A stretch of 64,000 nucleotides of DNA from Microlunatus panaciterrae (GCF_016907535.1 NZ_JAFBCF010000001.1:3162001-3226000); one strand, 5' to 3'. Positions 1 to 8,718 are shown, counted from the stretch's first letter. The notes: generated from the letters alone by a model not told the origin. A program made the numbers and translations.

Positions 1-2
1 TG

Positions 3-1685
3 CTGCCGTCGATGGAGGCCGCGTTCATCGACATCGGCCGCGGTCGCAACGCGGTGCTGTACGCCGGCGAGGTCGACTGGGAGTCGTTCGGCGCCGAGGG
101 TCAGAACCGCAAGGTGGAGAAGGCCCTCAAGTCCGGCCAGACGGTGCTGGTCCAGGTGTCGAAGGACCCGGTCGGCGCCAAGGGTGCCCGACTGACCAAC
201 CATGTCTCCATCCCCGGGCGCTACATCGTGTACGCCCCGGGCGGGCATCTGTCCGGGATCTCCCGCAAGCTGCCGGACACCGAGCGCAAACGGCTGAAGG
301 ACATCCTGGCCGACCTGGTCGGTGACCAGGCCAGCGTGATCGTCCGCACTGCGGCGGAGGGTGCCAGCGAGGAGGAGCTGGTCCGCGACGTCAACCGGCT
401 GAAGGCGCAATGGGAGGACATCGAGCGCAAGGTCAAGGCCGGCAGCGCTCCGCAGCTGCTCTACGGCGAGCCGGACCTGACCGTACGGATCGTCCGCGAC
501 CTGTTCACCGAGGACTTCAACGAGCTGATCATCCAGGGCAACGGCTCGGTGAGCGACGCCTACGACTCGGTTGAGGCGTACGTGTCCCACGTGGCCCCGC
601 ACCTGAAGGACCGGCTGACGCGCTGGGACGCCGACAGCGACGGCGACCTGTTCGCCGCCCACCGGCTGGACGAGCAGATCGCCAAGGGTCTCGAGCGCAA
701 GGTGTTCCTGCCCTCGGGCGGTTCACTGATCATCGACCGGACCGAGGCGATGACAGTGATTGACGTCAACACCGGGAAGTTCACTGGTGCCGGCGGCAAC
801 CTGGAGGCGACCGTCACGAGCAACAACCTGGAGGCGGCGGAGGAGATCGTCAACCAGCTGCGGCTGCGCGACATCGGCGGCATCATCGTGATCGACTTCA
901 TCGACATGGTGCTGCCGGCCAACCGCGAACTGCTGCTCCGTCGGCTGGTGGAGTGTCTGGGTCGGGACCGGACCAGGCACCAGGTTGCCGAGGTGACCAG
1001 TCTGGGTCTGGTGCAGATGACCCGGAAGAAGATCGGCACCGGCCTGCTGGAGGCGTTCAGCGCCGAGTGCGAGCACTGCCAGGGCCGGGGCGTCCAGCTC
1101 CACGACGTGCCCGTCGAGTCCCAGAAGCAGGCTGACGGGGGGACCCGTGACGCCGGCAACCGGAACCGGCGCAACCAGCCGGGGCGCCAGGGCTCCGGCA
1201 ACCAGGGCCCGCGCCCCGGCAACCAGTCCGGCAAGCAGCAGCCGGCCGGGGACAGGGAGAAGGCGGGTGAGAAGGACAAGGCCGCTGAGAAGGAGAACTC
1301 CGGCGACGGGTCACGAGACGGTGCTGCCGCAGTTGACGCCTCGACGCAGCCCGGAACCGATCAGGAGCACCGCGAAGGCAGCCATCAGGATGGGGCCAAC
1401 CGGGAGGAGCGCTCCGGTCGGAGCCGTCGACGCCGCGGGCGTGGCGGCGAGGCGGCCGGCGACGACGCCGCTGGTCAGGAGACGCCTGCCGTGGACACCC
1501 CCGCAGCGGATCACCAGTCGGGCAACGGCCAGGAGTCGAGCCACCCGGTGCCGGAGCCGCAGCCGCACGGGGACGGTGAGCACCCGGCCGGTGACCGGGA
1601 TCGCAGCCCGGCCGCGGAGCAGCCTCAGCAGCCGGCCATGGTCGAGGCTCAGCCGGCTCCGGACCCGGTGACGACCACCGGCTGA
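3..1685 (+). CDS. rne: Ribonuclease E/G, 3' part (5' end outside window)
   Basis: Endoribonuclease of the RNase E/G family, acting in mRNA turnover and rRNA processing. The frame is open from base 3 (Leu-Pro-Ser before MEAAFIDIGRG), so the start lies outside the window. Numbering from the Met at base 12, the end of the S1 region is at 1-75, the DNase I-like catalytic core holds VIDVNTGKF near 249-257 and IDFIDM near 294-299 (metal-binding Asp residues of the family), and CEHC near 353-356 is the zinc-link motif. From about residue 375 the protein is a low-complexity tail rich in Arg, Gly, Gln and Glu, as in actinobacterial RNase E, where it binds RNA or partners. It ends at a hairpin facing a convergent gene. 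In many actinobacteria rplU follows directly; here four genes intervene. Confidence 0.95.
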   Translation: MPSMEAAFIDIGRGRNAVLYAGEVDWESFGAEGQNRKVEKALKSGQTVLVQVSKDPVGAKGARLTNHVSIPGRYIVYAPGGHLSGISRKLPDTERKRLKDILADLVGDQASVIVRTAAEGASEEELVRDVNRLKAQWEDIERKVKAGSAPQLLYGEPDLTVRIVRDLFTEDFNELIIQGNGSVSDAYDSVEAYVSHVAPHLKDRLTRWDADSDGDLFAAHRLDEQIAKGLERKVFLPSGGSLIIDRTEAMTVIDVNTGKFTGAGGNLEATVTSNNLEAAEEIVNQLRLRDIGGIIVIDFIDMVLPANRELLLRRLVECLGRDRTRHQVAEVTSLGLVQMTRKKIGTGLLEAFSAECEHCQGRGVQLHDVPVESQKQADGGTRDAGNRNRRNQPGRQGSGNQGPRPGNQSGKQQPAGDREKAGEKDKAAEKENSGDGSRDGAAAVDASTQPGTDQEHREGSHQDGANREERSGRSRRRRGRGGEAAGDDAAGQETPAVDTPAADHQSGNGQESSHPVPEPQPHGDGEHPAGDRDRSPAAEQPQQPAMVEAQPAPDPVTTTG

Positions 1686-1702
1686 GGTCGACCGCGAGCA
1701 CC

Positions 1703-1734
1703 GTCGTCCGGCTGGTTCAGACCAGCCGGACGAC
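1703..1734. terminator. Perfect 14-bp hairpin between convergent genes
   Basis: gtcgtccggctggt at 1703-1716 pairs perfectly with accagccggacgac at 1721-1734 across a 4-nt loop. It lies 17 bp after the RNase E/G stop, and the stop codon of the convergent DUF1304 gene falls within its loop. There is no T-tract on either side, which is common for actinobacterial terminators. It probably serves both genes. Confidence 0.65.
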
Positions 1735-2106
1735 TGCCGCCGCCAACAACGCCAGTAGCGGGAAGCCGGCCTGGGTGAGCGCCGCGCGCAGGTATTTCGC
1801 GCCTGTGGAGAGCAGCACGACCGCAGCCGCCACCATGCTGGCGCAGCCGAAGATGATCAAGGCCCAGCCTGCCGCCGGTCGGTCGGTGAGCACCAAGATC
1901 ACCCCGCTGCCGGTGCCGATCGCCAGGAAGAGGTTGTAGAAGCCCTGGTTGAAGGCCAGCTGTCGGGTCAGCCTGGCCTGGTCCTGCGTCTTCAGGCCGA
2001 ACAGCCGCCAGATCGTCTCCCGGGTCCAGAGCAGCGACTCCATGGCGAAGATCACCACGTGCAGCATGGCGGCCAGCAAGGCGAGCCCCAGCGCAACGTA
2101 GGTCAT
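1717..2106 (-). CDS. DUF1304 family membrane protein
   Basis: 129-residue integral membrane protein starting MTYVALGLALLAAMLHVVIF. It has four predicted hydrophobic segments and the family's conserved features: a His-containing first helix followed by a Glu, the TRETIWRLFGL loop and the FNQGFYNLFLAIG stretch. DUF1304 proteins are small four-helix membrane proteins of unknown function. The start is ATG at 2106; the frame stays open further upstream, but only antiparallel to fprA. It is divergent from fprA with 36 bp between the starts. No function can be assigned from context. Confidence 0.85.
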   Translation of the reverse strand: MTYVALGLALLAAMLHVVIFAMESLLWTRETIWRLFGLKTQDQARLTRQLAFNQGFYNLFLAIGTGSGVILVLTDRPAAGWALIIFGCASMVAAAVVLLSTGAKYLRAALTQAGFPLLALLAAAVVRLV

Positions 2107-2142
2107 GGCCTCGATCCTGTCACGGATCGGCAATACTGAGGC

Positions 2143-3588
2143 ATGCCCGCTGAGAACCAGCCACTTGTCGTCGCGATCATCGGGGCCGGCCCCTCCGGGA
2201 TCTATGCAGCCGAGGCGCTCAGCCAGCAGAGTGAGGTGCCCGTGCAGGTGGCCGTCCTCGATCGGCTGCCGGTGCCGTTCGGTCTGGTCAGGTATGGGGT
2301 CGCACCCGACCACCACTCGATCCGCTCGATCCGCAACACCCTGGAACGCACCCTGAGCAAGGCCGGGGTCCGTTTCTATGGTGACGTCACGATCGGCAGG
2401 GACGTCACCGTCGACGAGCTGCGATCCACCGTCGACGCGGTGATCTACGCCTTCGGTGCCGGTTCGGACCGGCGGTTGGGGATCGAGGGCGAGGACCTGG
2501 TCGGCAGCATCGCGGCGCCCGAGTTCGTCGCCTGGTACTGCGGTCACCCCGACGTGCATCCGGACACCGATCGGACGGCGCGACGGACGGCCCCCGATGA
2601 GCTGGAGCTTGAGGCCGAACGGGCGGCGCAGCTGGTCGCCACCACCCGTCAGGCGGTGGTCGTCGGCGTCGGCAATGTAGCGTTGGACGTGGCCAGGGTG
2701 CTGATCAAGTCGGCGGACGAGCTGGCCGAGACCGACATGGCCGACGACGTGCTGGCCTCGCTGGCCGGAAAGACCGTGACCGATGTGTACCTGCTGGGTC
2801 GTCGTGGACCGGCCTACACCTCGTTCACCACCAAGGAGCTGCGCGAGATCGGACAGCTGCCCGGCGTAGACGTGATCATCGACGAGCGTGACCTCGAGCT
2901 GGACGAGTCGAGCCAGGCCGTGGTCGGTCAGGACAAGGTGGCGGCGCGCAACGTGGCGGTGATGAGGGAATGGGCGACGCGGCAGCCGAGCGGGGCGAGC
3001 AGGCGGATCCACTTCCGGTTCTGGACCAGGCCGATCCGGCTGCTGGGAGAGGGGAGGGTCCGTGCGGTCGAGACCGAACGCACCCGACTGAACGCCGACG
3101 GTTTCGTCGACGGGGCTGGGCCGGGCGAGACGATCGAGGCGCAGCTGGTGGTCCGATCCGTTGGATACAAGGGGATCGAAATGCCTGGGGTGCCCTTCGA
3201 CGAGTCGACCGGTCGGGTGCCGCACTCCGAGGGTCGCGTGATCCGTGACGGAGCCTTCTCCGACGACGAGTACGTGACCGGATGGATCAAGCGTGGCCCG
3301 ACCGGGGTGATCGGCACCAACAAGTCCGATGCCGTCGAGACGGTGACCTCACTGCTGGCGGATGTGCACGACGGCGACGTGGTGCCACGGCACCGGATCG
3401 ACGAGCTGGACGCTCTGCTGGCCAGCCGAGGCATCCACCCTCTCGGCATGCCCGCCTGGCGCCGGATCGACGCCGCCGAGATCGAGCTCGGACACAGCCA
3501 TGGTCGGGAACGGACCACTCTGGCGCACCGGGCCGAGCTGCTCGCTGCTGCTGATGAGCCTGACGACGAGGCCGGCCGGGAGAGCTAG
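2143..3588 (+). CDS. fprA: Ferredoxin/adrenodoxin-NADP+ reductase (FprA type)
   Basis: 481-residue FAD enzyme of the adrenodoxin reductase family, which passes electrons between NADP(H) and ferredoxin in the cytoplasm. The FAD-binding GAGPSG is at residues 14-19. PFGLVRYGVAPDH near 45-57 is the family signature, and the NADP-binding GVGNVALD is near 175-182 followed by GRRGP. Length matches mycobacterial FprA. The ATG has no clear ribosome-binding site and sits about 6 bp after an AATACT box, so the mRNA may be leaderless. Its stop overlaps the stop of the convergent DUF3037 gene. No ferredoxin gene is adjacent, so the partner is unknown. Confidence 0.93.
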   Translation: MPAENQPLVVAIIGAGPSGIYAAEALSQQSEVPVQVAVLDRLPVPFGLVRYGVAPDHHSIRSIRNTLERTLSKAGVRFYGDVTIGRDVTVDELRSTVDAVIYAFGAGSDRRLGIEGEDLVGSIAAPEFVAWYCGHPDVHPDTDRTARRTAPDELELEAERAAQLVATTRQAVVVGVGNVALDVARVLIKSADELAETDMADDVLASLAGKTVTDVYLLGRRGPAYTSFTTKELREIGQLPGVDVIIDERDLELDESSQAVVGQDKVAARNVAVMREWATRQPSGASRRIHFRFWTRPIRLLGEGRVRAVETERTRLNADGFVDGAGPGETIEAQLVVRSVGYKGIEMPGVPFDESTGRVPHSEGRVIRDGAFSDDEYVTGWIKRGPTGVIGTNKSDAVETVTSLLADVHDGDVVPRHRIDELDALLASRGIHPLGMPAWRRIDAAEIELGHSHGRERTTLAHRAELLAAADEPDDEAGRES

Positions 3589-3965
3589 TGGACGAGCCGG
3601 GTGAGCAGCTCGGCCAGGGTGCGCTCCGGGTCGCGGGTGACCCCGGCGTGCACGGGGGAGGGCTGGACGACCGTGCTCCGCGGGGCCGTCAGGATGCCGA
3701 ACCGGGTGGCCAAACCGGTGTTCTCGCGAGCGCTGCCGACAGGCTCGTGGCATCCGCGGACGACCGACTCTGCGGAGGTGCGGATCGCGTCCAGGTCGGC
3801 GTCCGGCGCCAAGGCCAGCAGCCGCCGTTCGTTGATGTCCAGGGCGGCGGCCAGGAACTCGTCGGCCTGGCAGTAGATGATCACCCCGACATTGACATAC
3901 TCACCGCGCTCGACCCGTGGCACGGCCCGCAGAACGGCGTACTGAAAGGGCTTCGGATCGTTCAC
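3585..3965 (-). CDS. DUF3037 family protein, partner of HipA-like kinase
   Basis: 126 residues beginning VNDPKPFQYAVLRAVPRVERGEYVNVGVI. The FQYAVLR...GE.VNVGV pattern and the C-terminal TLAELLTRLVH are typical of DUF3037. I chose the GTG at 3965 because it overlaps the stop of the upstream HipA-like gene (GTGA, 4 bp), which implies translational coupling; longer starts read through low-complexity Arg/Pro sequence antiparallel to that gene. DUF3037 genes often follow HipA-like kinase genes, so the two products probably work together. The biochemical role is unknown. The gene ends by overlapping the fprA stop codon. Confidence 0.82.
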   Translation of the reverse strand: MNDPKPFQYAVLRAVPRVERGEYVNVGVIIYCQADEFLAAALDINERRLLALAPDADLDAIRTSAESVVRGCHEPVGSARENTGLATRFGILTAPRSTVVQPSPVHAGVTRDPERTLAELLTRLVH

Positions 3966-4720
3966 GGCAGCCACTCCTCGGCGGCGTCGAGGCGAGCCAG
4001 GAGGTAGTCGCAGTAGGCCGCGCGGGCGGCGTCGGCGTCGACCGGGGCGCGTGGGTCGGGCCGGTCCGGGTCCGGAGCCAGCCACGCGTCCGGGACCTGT
4101 GCCGTGGCCGCTGCGATCGCCTCCGCGCTGACCCGCTGCGCGAGTTGATCATGAACCTGTCGGGGATCGGCCAGCGGGCTGAGCACATGATCGGCATAGT
4201 TGTAGGTCGAGCGGGCGAAGCTGTCCCGGCTGCTCCACGCATGATGGAACCGCAGGCAGGCACCGTGGTCGATCACCCACAGGTTGCGGTGCCAGATCAG
4301 CAGGTTGGTGTTGCGGATGCTCCGATCGACGTTGGCGACGAAGGCGTCCAGCCAGACGACCTTGGCCGCCTCCTCCCGGGCGACGGCGAAGCCTCGGTCG
4401 TAGCCGACCGAACCCGGCAGGAAGTCGATGGCCAGGTTGAGGCCGGCACTGGAGGTGACCAGCTCCTGCACCTCCTCATCCGGCTCCCGGCGTCCGATCT
4501 CGGCGTCCACATCGATCAGGGCGAGGTCGGGCGTTCGGATCTCGAGGGCGCGCGCCAGCTCGGCAACGATGATCTCTGCAACCAGGGCCTTGGGCCCCTG
4601 CCCGGCGCCGGTGAACTTGACCACGTACGTCCCGGAGTCGTCCGCCTCCATCAGTCCGGGCAGCGAACCGCCCTCTCGCAACGGCGTCAGGTAGGCCGTG
4701 GCGGCGATCCGTGGGAGCAC
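3962..4720 (-). CDS. Minimal HipA-like protein kinase
   Basis: 252-residue kinase-fold protein of the HipA superfamily. The ATP-binding Lys is in TYVVKF (K35). The catalytic loop reads ANVDRSIRNTN (129-139, putative catalytic D132), and VIDHG (149-153) supplies the metal-binding Asp. It lacks the N-terminal subdomain of E. coli HipA and is far shorter than its roughly 440 residues. The start is GTG at 4720. It is followed with a 4-bp overlap by the DUF3037 gene. HipA itself phosphorylates GltX and causes persistence, but no HipB-type antitoxin is adjacent here, so a toxin role is not supported. The substrate is unknown. Confidence 0.8.
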   Translation of the reverse strand: MLPRIAATAYLTPLREGGSLPGLMEADDSGTYVVKFTGAGQGPKALVAEIIVAELARALEIRTPDLALIDVDAEIGRREPDEEVQELVTSSAGLNLAIDFLPGSVGYDRGFAVAREEAAKVVWLDAFVANVDRSIRNTNLLIWHRNLWVIDHGACLRFHHAWSSRDSFARSTYNYADHVLSPLADPRQVHDQLAQRVSAEAIAAATAQVPDAWLAPDPDRPDPRAPVDADAARAAYCDYLLARLDAAEEWLP

Positions 4721-4800
4721 GCTGACAGGCTAGTGGGTGGCCTCCCGCGGTTGGCCGGGACCGGCTGGCGACACAGTGTGTCACCCGGTGTCGCCGGGAT

Positions 4801-4829
4801 TGGACATTGGGTAGTTAAGTGCCTAGAGT
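4801..4829 (+). promoter_or_regulatory. Candidate promoter P1 upstream of rplU
   Basis: TGGACA at 4801-4806 and TAGAGT at 4824-4829 are separated by 17 bp, a good fit to actinobacterial housekeeping promoters. The expected transcript starts near 4836, exactly at the base of the hairpin at 4837-4878. The gap 4721-5093 holds no supportable gene; it contains this promoter, the hairpin and a second promoter. Confidence 0.45.
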
Positions 4830-4836
4830 CATGCTC

Positions 4837-4878
4837 GCATTGCCCCGCGCTTACCCCCCGAGAAGCGCGGGGCAATGC
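4837..4878 (+). other. Perfect 16-bp stem-loop in the rplU leader
   Basis: gcattgccccgcgctt at 4837-4852 pairs perfectly with aagcgcggggcaatgc at 4863-4878 around a 10-nt loop containing six C residues. No U-tract follows, so it is not a standard terminator. If P1 is real, this stem forms the very 5' end of the transcript and could protect the ribosomal-protein mRNA or act as a leader regulator. Confidence 0.6.
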
Positions 4879-4932
4879 CTGTTATCGGCGCCGAGCCCTG
4901 CCCGCAGGCGAAGCGGGGAGCGGCGCTCCGGT

Positions 4933-4961
4933 TTGACCCCGCTCATGCGGGTGCGTAGTCT
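4933..4961 (+). promoter_or_regulatory. Candidate promoter P2 upstream of rplU
   Basis: TTGACC at 4933-4938, a 17-bp spacer and TAGTCT at 4956-4961. It lies about 130 bp before the rplU start, giving a leader of roughly 125 nt. Confidence 0.5.
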
Positions 4962-5093
4962 TGACCCTCGGTGCGCGGACTGTTCTTGTTTGATCGGTCG
5001 AGGCGTACTTCCGGTGTGCACGTCTGCAGATCTTCTAGGGGGATTCGGACCGCATGCCCAACCAGACGAAACTGATAAGAGAGTAGGTCAGGC

Positions 5094-5405
5094 GTGTACG
5101 CGATCGTGCGTAGTGGCGGCCGCCAGCACAAGGTCGCTGTCGGCGACGTCATCGAGGTCGACAAGGTTGATGACCCTGCTGTTGGTGCGCAGGTGAATCT
5201 TCAGCCCGTGCTGGTTGTTGACGGCGAGACCGTCACGTCCGACAAGTCCGGACTCGGCTCGGCGAGTGTCACGGCCGAGGTGGTCGGGGCGAGCAAGGGT
5301 CCGAAGATCCACATTCTGAAGTACAAGAACAAGACCGGCTATCGCAAGCGCCAGGGGCACCGTCAGCGGTACACCCAGGTCAAGGTCACCGGGATCGAGA
5401 GCTGA
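5094..5405 (+). CDS. rplU: 50S ribosomal protein L21
   Basis: 103 residues, full length for L21, which binds 23S rRNA in the large subunit. It begins [18 protein letters not shown], and the C-terminal [17 protein letters not shown] basic segment ([21 protein letters not shown]) is conserved. The start is GTG at 5094, preceded by a modest aggtcagg ribosome-binding site. rpmA follows 9 bp downstream, the universal rplU-rpmA arrangement. Confidence 0.98.
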   Translation: MYAIVRSGGRQHKVAVGDVIEVDKVDDPAVGAQVNLQPVLVVDGETVTSDKSGLGSASVTAEVVGASKGPKIHILKYKNKTGYRKRQGHRQRYTQVKVTGIES

Positions 5406-5414
5406 GGGAACGAC

Positions 5415-5687
5415 ATGGCACACAAAAAGGGCGCGTCCTCGACGCGGAACGGTCGTGACTCCAACGCGCAGCGCCTCGGCGTCAAGCGGTTCGGCGGCCA
5501 GCTGGTCAATGCCGGCGAGATCATCGTCCGGCAGCGCGGCACCCACTTCCACCCCGGCGACGGAGTTGGCCGTGGCGGCGACGACACCCTCTTCGCCCTG
5601 CGCGAGGGCCACGTGGAGTTCGGGTCGAAGCGTGGACGTCGCGTCGTCAACATCACCCCGGTCGAGGCTGCTGTCTCGGCTGAGTAA
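5415..5687 (+). CDS. rpmA: 50S ribosomal protein L27
   Basis: 90 residues beginning [29 protein letters not shown], the conserved N-terminus of L27 that reaches the peptidyl-transferase centre. The sequence starts directly with the mature MAHKKG, without the cleavable extension found in Firmicutes. A clear GAGGGAAC ribosome-binding site precedes the ATG. It is co-transcribed with rplU and ends 17 bp before a terminator. Confidence 0.98.
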   Translation: MAHKKGASSTRNGRDSNAQRLGVKRFGGQLVNAGEIIVRQRGTHFHPGDGVGRGGDDTLFALREGHVEFGSKRGRRVVNITPVEAAVSAE

Positions 5688-5703
5688 GACAGTCTTTCCG
5701 AGC

Positions 5704-5732
5704 AGGGCGGCCCAGATGTCCGGGGCCGCCCT
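5704..5732 (+). terminator. Rho-independent terminator after rpmA
   Basis: agggcggccc at 5704-5713 pairs perfectly with gggccgccct at 5723-5732 (10 bp, 9-nt loop), followed by a T-rich ttctcattt run. It would end the rplU-rpmA transcript, so obg probably has its own promoter or depends on read-through. Confidence 0.75.
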
Positions 5733-5797
5733 TTCTCATTTCCCGTCCCGCCTCCCCTGGCGGGTGCGGCCCCCCTTTTTTGTCGGTTACCCCGTGG

Positions 5798-5889
5798 TCG
5801 GTTTCCCAAGTCAACCTGGGAAACCGTCACTCAGCCAGGCAAATTTGCCTGGCTGAGTGACAGTTTCCCTAGTTGACTTGGGAAACTGA
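5798..5889. repeat. 86-bp near-perfect palindrome between rpmA and obg
   Basis: The axis lies between 5843 and 5844. The inner 36 bp (5826-5861) are a perfect palindrome without a loop: gtcactcagccaggcaaa joined to tttgcctggctgagtgac. The symmetry continues to 5801/5886 with only three mismatched pairs of 43. Each outer arm is also a small hairpin by itself (ggtttccca/tgggaaacc at 5800-5825; cagtttccc/gggaaactg at 5861-5888), so one strand can fold either as a single long stem or as three consecutive hairpins. It lies after the rpmA terminator and 50 bp before obg. The function is unknown. Confidence 0.9.
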
Positions 5890-5939
5890 ACGCAAGTCCC
5901 GTAGCCGACCCGCAGCAGTACGTACGTTAGGAGCGTCCG

Positions 5940-7442
5940 ATGGCGATTCCCAGTTTCGTCGACCGGGTGACCCTGCACGTCTACGGCGGCAACGGAGGCC
6001 ACGGTTGCGCGTCCGTGCGGCGGGAGAAGTTCAAGCCGCTGGGCGGTCCGGACGGGGGCAACGGCGGTGACGGGGGGTCGGTCATCCTGCGCGTCGACCC
6101 GGACTTGACCACCCTGGTGGACTATCACCGCCAGTCCCACCGCAGGGCGCCGAGCGGGGTCCCCGGCAAGGGGGACAACTCCAATGGTGCCCGGGGCGAG
6201 GACGTCATCCTGGCCGTACCTGACGGCACCGTCGTCTCCGACGCGGACACCGGCGAGCAGCTGGCCGACCTGACGGGGGTCGGCGCCGAGCTGATCGTCG
6301 CCCAGGGCGGTAGAGGTGGACTCGGCAACGCCGCGCTCGCCTCCGCCAGCCGCAAGGCGCCCGGCTTCGCTCTGCTGGGCGAGGAGGGTGAGACCCGCAC
6401 CATCACCCTCGAGCTCAAGGTCGTCGCCGACGTCGGCCTGGTCGGTTTCCCGAGCGCCGGCAAGTCCTCCCTGGTCGCAGCCATCTCCCGCGCCCGGCCG
6501 AAGATCGCCGACTATCCGTTCACGACCCTGGTGCCGAACCTGGGCGTCGTCGTCGCCGGCGACGTGACGTACACCGTTGCGGATGTGCCCGGGCTGATCG
6601 AGGGTGCCAGCGAAGGCCGCGGGCTGGGCCACGACTTCCTCCGCCACATCGAGCGGTGCGCGGCGCTGGTGCACGTCCTCGACTGCGCCACCTTCGAGCC
6701 AGGCCGGGACCCGCTGTCGGACCTGGACGTGATCGAGGCCGAGCTCTCCGCCCACGGCGGACTCGAGGACCGGCCCCGGCTGGTGGTGCTGAACAAGATC
6801 GACATCCCTGACGCCCGCGACCTGGCTGACATCGTCGCCGCGGACATCGAGGCGCGCGGCCTGCGGGTGTTCAAGATCTCGACCAAGAACGGTGAGGGGC
6901 TGCAACAGCTCAGCTTCGCCCTCGCCGAGGTGGTGGCCGAGCGGCGGGCCGCCCTGCCGCCACCGGCACCGGCCCGGATCGTTCTCCGCCCGGCGGGCGT
7001 CGCCGGTGGCAAGGACGAGTTTCAGATCGCCCGCGAGGGTGAGCTCTGGCGCGTGCGTGGCGACAAGCCCGAACGCTGGGTGCGGCAGACGGACTTCAAC
7101 AACGCCGAGGCGGTCGGCTATCTGGCCGACCGCCTCAACCGGATCGGCATCGAGGACCGGTTGCTGGAGCTGGGCGCGCGGGCCGGCGACGGGGTCGCCA
7201 TCGGGGGCGAGGATGCAGTGGTGTTCGACTTCGCTCCGCAGATCGACGTCGGCGCCGAGATCCTCAGCCGACGCGGTGAGGATCAGCGGTTCGAGGCCGA
7301 CCGACCGGCGGCGCAGCGTCGGCGGGTCAAGGATGAGGCCTACCGAGCCGCCCGGGAGGCCGGCCCGCTGGGCGACGGCTTCGCCGAGCCGGAGTTCGAG
7401 GACGAGACCGATGACGAGAATGCCACCGGACGCCGCGGCTGA
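5940..7442 (+). CDS. obg: GTPase Obg/CgtA
   Basis: 500-residue essential GTPase linked to 50S assembly and the stringent/stress response. The Gly-rich Obg fold is at about 1-158 ([10 protein letters not shown]). The G domain carries the P-loop GFPSAGKSS at 169-177, the switch [36 protein letters not shown] and NKID. The C-terminal OCT domain is near 345-430 ([21 protein letters not shown]). A further acidic tail of about 60 residues is typical of actinobacteria. The start ATG has taggagcg as ribosome-binding site. It overlaps the start of proB, consistent with one operon. Confidence 0.97.
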   Translation: MAIPSFVDRVTLHVYGGNGGHGCASVRREKFKPLGGPDGGNGGDGGSVILRVDPDLTTLVDYHRQSHRRAPSGVPGKGDNSNGARGEDVILAVPDGTVVSDADTGEQLADLTGVGAELIVAQGGRGGLGNAALASASRKAPGFALLGEEGETRTITLELKVVADVGLVGFPSAGKSSLVAAISRARPKIADYPFTTLVPNLGVVVAGDVTYTVADVPGLIEGASEGRGLGHDFLRHIERCAALVHVLDCATFEPGRDPLSDLDVIEAELSAHGGLEDRPRLVVLNKIDIPDARDLADIVAADIEARGLRVFKISTKNGEGLQQLSFALAEVVAERRAALPPPAPARIVLRPAGVAGGKDEFQIAREGELWRVRGDKPERWVRQTDFNNAEAVGYLADRLNRIGIEDRLLELGARAGDGVAIGGEDAVVFDFAPQIDVGAEILSRRGEDQRFEADRPAAQRRRVKDEAYRAAREAGPLGDGFAEPEFEDETDDENATGRRG

Positions 7443-8613
7443 CCGGGCTGCCACCCGTGCAGCGGCCCAGCTGCGCACCAATATCGCCGAGGCGCACCGG
7501 GTGGTCGTCAAGGTCGGCTCATCGTCACTGACCACGCCCAAGGGTGGGATCGACCCGGAACGGATCGAGAAGCTGGTCGACACGTTGGCGCAGGTGCGCA
7601 ACGGCGGCCGGGAGGTGGTGCTGGTCTCCTCGGGAGCGATCGCCGCCGGGCTGTCGCCGCTGGCCCTGAAGACCAGGCCGCGTGACCTCGCCACCCAGCA
7701 GGCCGCCGCGTCCGTCGGCCAGGGCCTGCTGATGGGCTACTACACCCAGTTCTTCGGTCGCCGCGGCCTCGGCGTCGGTCAGGTGCTGCTCACCGTGGAC
7801 GACGTGACCCGGCGCAGCCACTACCGCAACGCCTACCGTACCCTCGGCAAGCTGCTCGAGCTCGGTGTGGTGCCGGTCGTCAACGAGAATGACACTGTCG
7901 CCACCCACGAGATTCGGTTCGGCGACAACGACCGGCTGGCCGCCCTGGTGGCCCACCTGGTGCATGCCGACGCGCTGGTGCTGCTGAGCGACGTGGACTC
8001 GCTCTACACGTCCAACCCGAGCAAGCCTGGTGCACGCCGGGTTGCCGACGTACGCTCCGACGCCGACCTGGCCACTATCGACACCTCCGCCCGGGGCTCC
8101 GACGTCGGCACCGGAGGCATGACCACCAAGATCGACGCGGCCCGGATCGCCACCTCTGCCGGCATTCCGGTGGTGCTGACGCTGGCCGACCGGGCGGCCC
8201 GGGCTCTGGCCGGGGAACCGGTCGGCACCTGCTTCCACCCGACCGGCAAGCGGCGTCCGACCCGGTTGCTGTGGCTCGCGCACGCGACCGACGGGCACGG
8301 TGAGCTGTGGCTGGACGACGGAGCCGTGCGGGCGGTGGTGCAGCGCAAGGCCTCGCTGCTGCCGGCGGGCATTACCTCGGTCAAGGGGTCGTTCGCCTCC
8401 GGTGAGCCGGTCGACCTGGTCGCCCCCGACGGTACGGTGGTGGCGCGCGGCCTGGTGAACTACGACGCCGACGAGCTGCCCGACCTGATCGGTCGGCAGA
8501 CCCGCGACCTGGCGGCCGAGCTGGGCGCCGGCTATGACCGTACGGTGGTGCACCGCGATGCCCTCATCGTGCTGGTCACCCACCCGGGTCCGCGGCCCAC
8601 CGCGTCGGCCTGA
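7420..8613 (+). CDS. proB: Glutamate 5-kinase
   Basis: 397 residues; phosphorylates glutamate in the first step of proline synthesis. The amino-acid kinase domain starts at [11 protein letters not shown], continues with [10 protein letters not shown] and VVNENDTVA, and carries the substrate-binding [11 protein letters not shown] and [12 protein letters not shown] motifs. A C-terminal PUA domain follows (about the last 100 residues, [25 protein letters not shown]). In-frame ATGs at 7411 and 7420 both overlap the end of obg; I prefer 7420. The partner gene proA is not adjacent but 20 kb away at 28677, unlike the usual close arrangement. Confidence 0.95.
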   Translation: MPPDAAADRAATRAAAQLRTNIAEAHRVVVKVGSSSLTTPKGGIDPERIEKLVDTLAQVRNGGREVVLVSSGAIAAGLSPLALKTRPRDLATQQAAASVGQGLLMGYYTQFFGRRGLGVGQVLLTVDDVTRRSHYRNAYRTLGKLLELGVVPVVNENDTVATHEIRFGDNDRLAALVAHLVHADALVLLSDVDSLYTSNPSKPGARRVADVRSDADLATIDTSARGSDVGTGGMTTKIDAARIATSAGIPVVLTLADRAARALAGEPVGTCFHPTGKRRPTRLLWLAHATDGHGELWLDDGAVRAVVQRKASLLPAGITSVKGSFASGEPVDLVAPDGTVVARGLVNYDADELPDLIGRQTRDLAAELGAGYDRTVVHRDALIVLVTHPGPRPTASA

Positions 8614-8689
8614 CAGCAGCCGAGGGGTCGGTCGTGTTGCGCCGAGGTTGCACCTTGACAACAAGATGCTCCAGGGTCCGCACCGGTCT

Positions 8690-8718
8690 GTGACGCGGTG
8701 GAGTCAGTGGAGTAATGT
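8690..8718 (+). promoter_or_regulatory. Candidate promoter of the peptide ABC operon
   Basis: GTGACG at 8690-8695, 17 bp, TAATGT at 8713-8718. It lies in the 191-bp gap between proB and the substrate-binding protein gene and gives a leader of about 80 nt. A perfect TTGACA at 8655-8660 is also present but has no good -10 box at the right distance. Confidence 0.35.

Noticed and set aside
3962-4720. HipAB toxin-antitoxin pair
   Set aside because: No HipB-like HTH gene is adjacent; the partner gene is DUF3037, so the classical system is not supported.
5811-7694. Long minus-strand open frame over obg
   Set aside because: It runs antiparallel to obg and proB, crosses the palindrome and shows no protein-family features.
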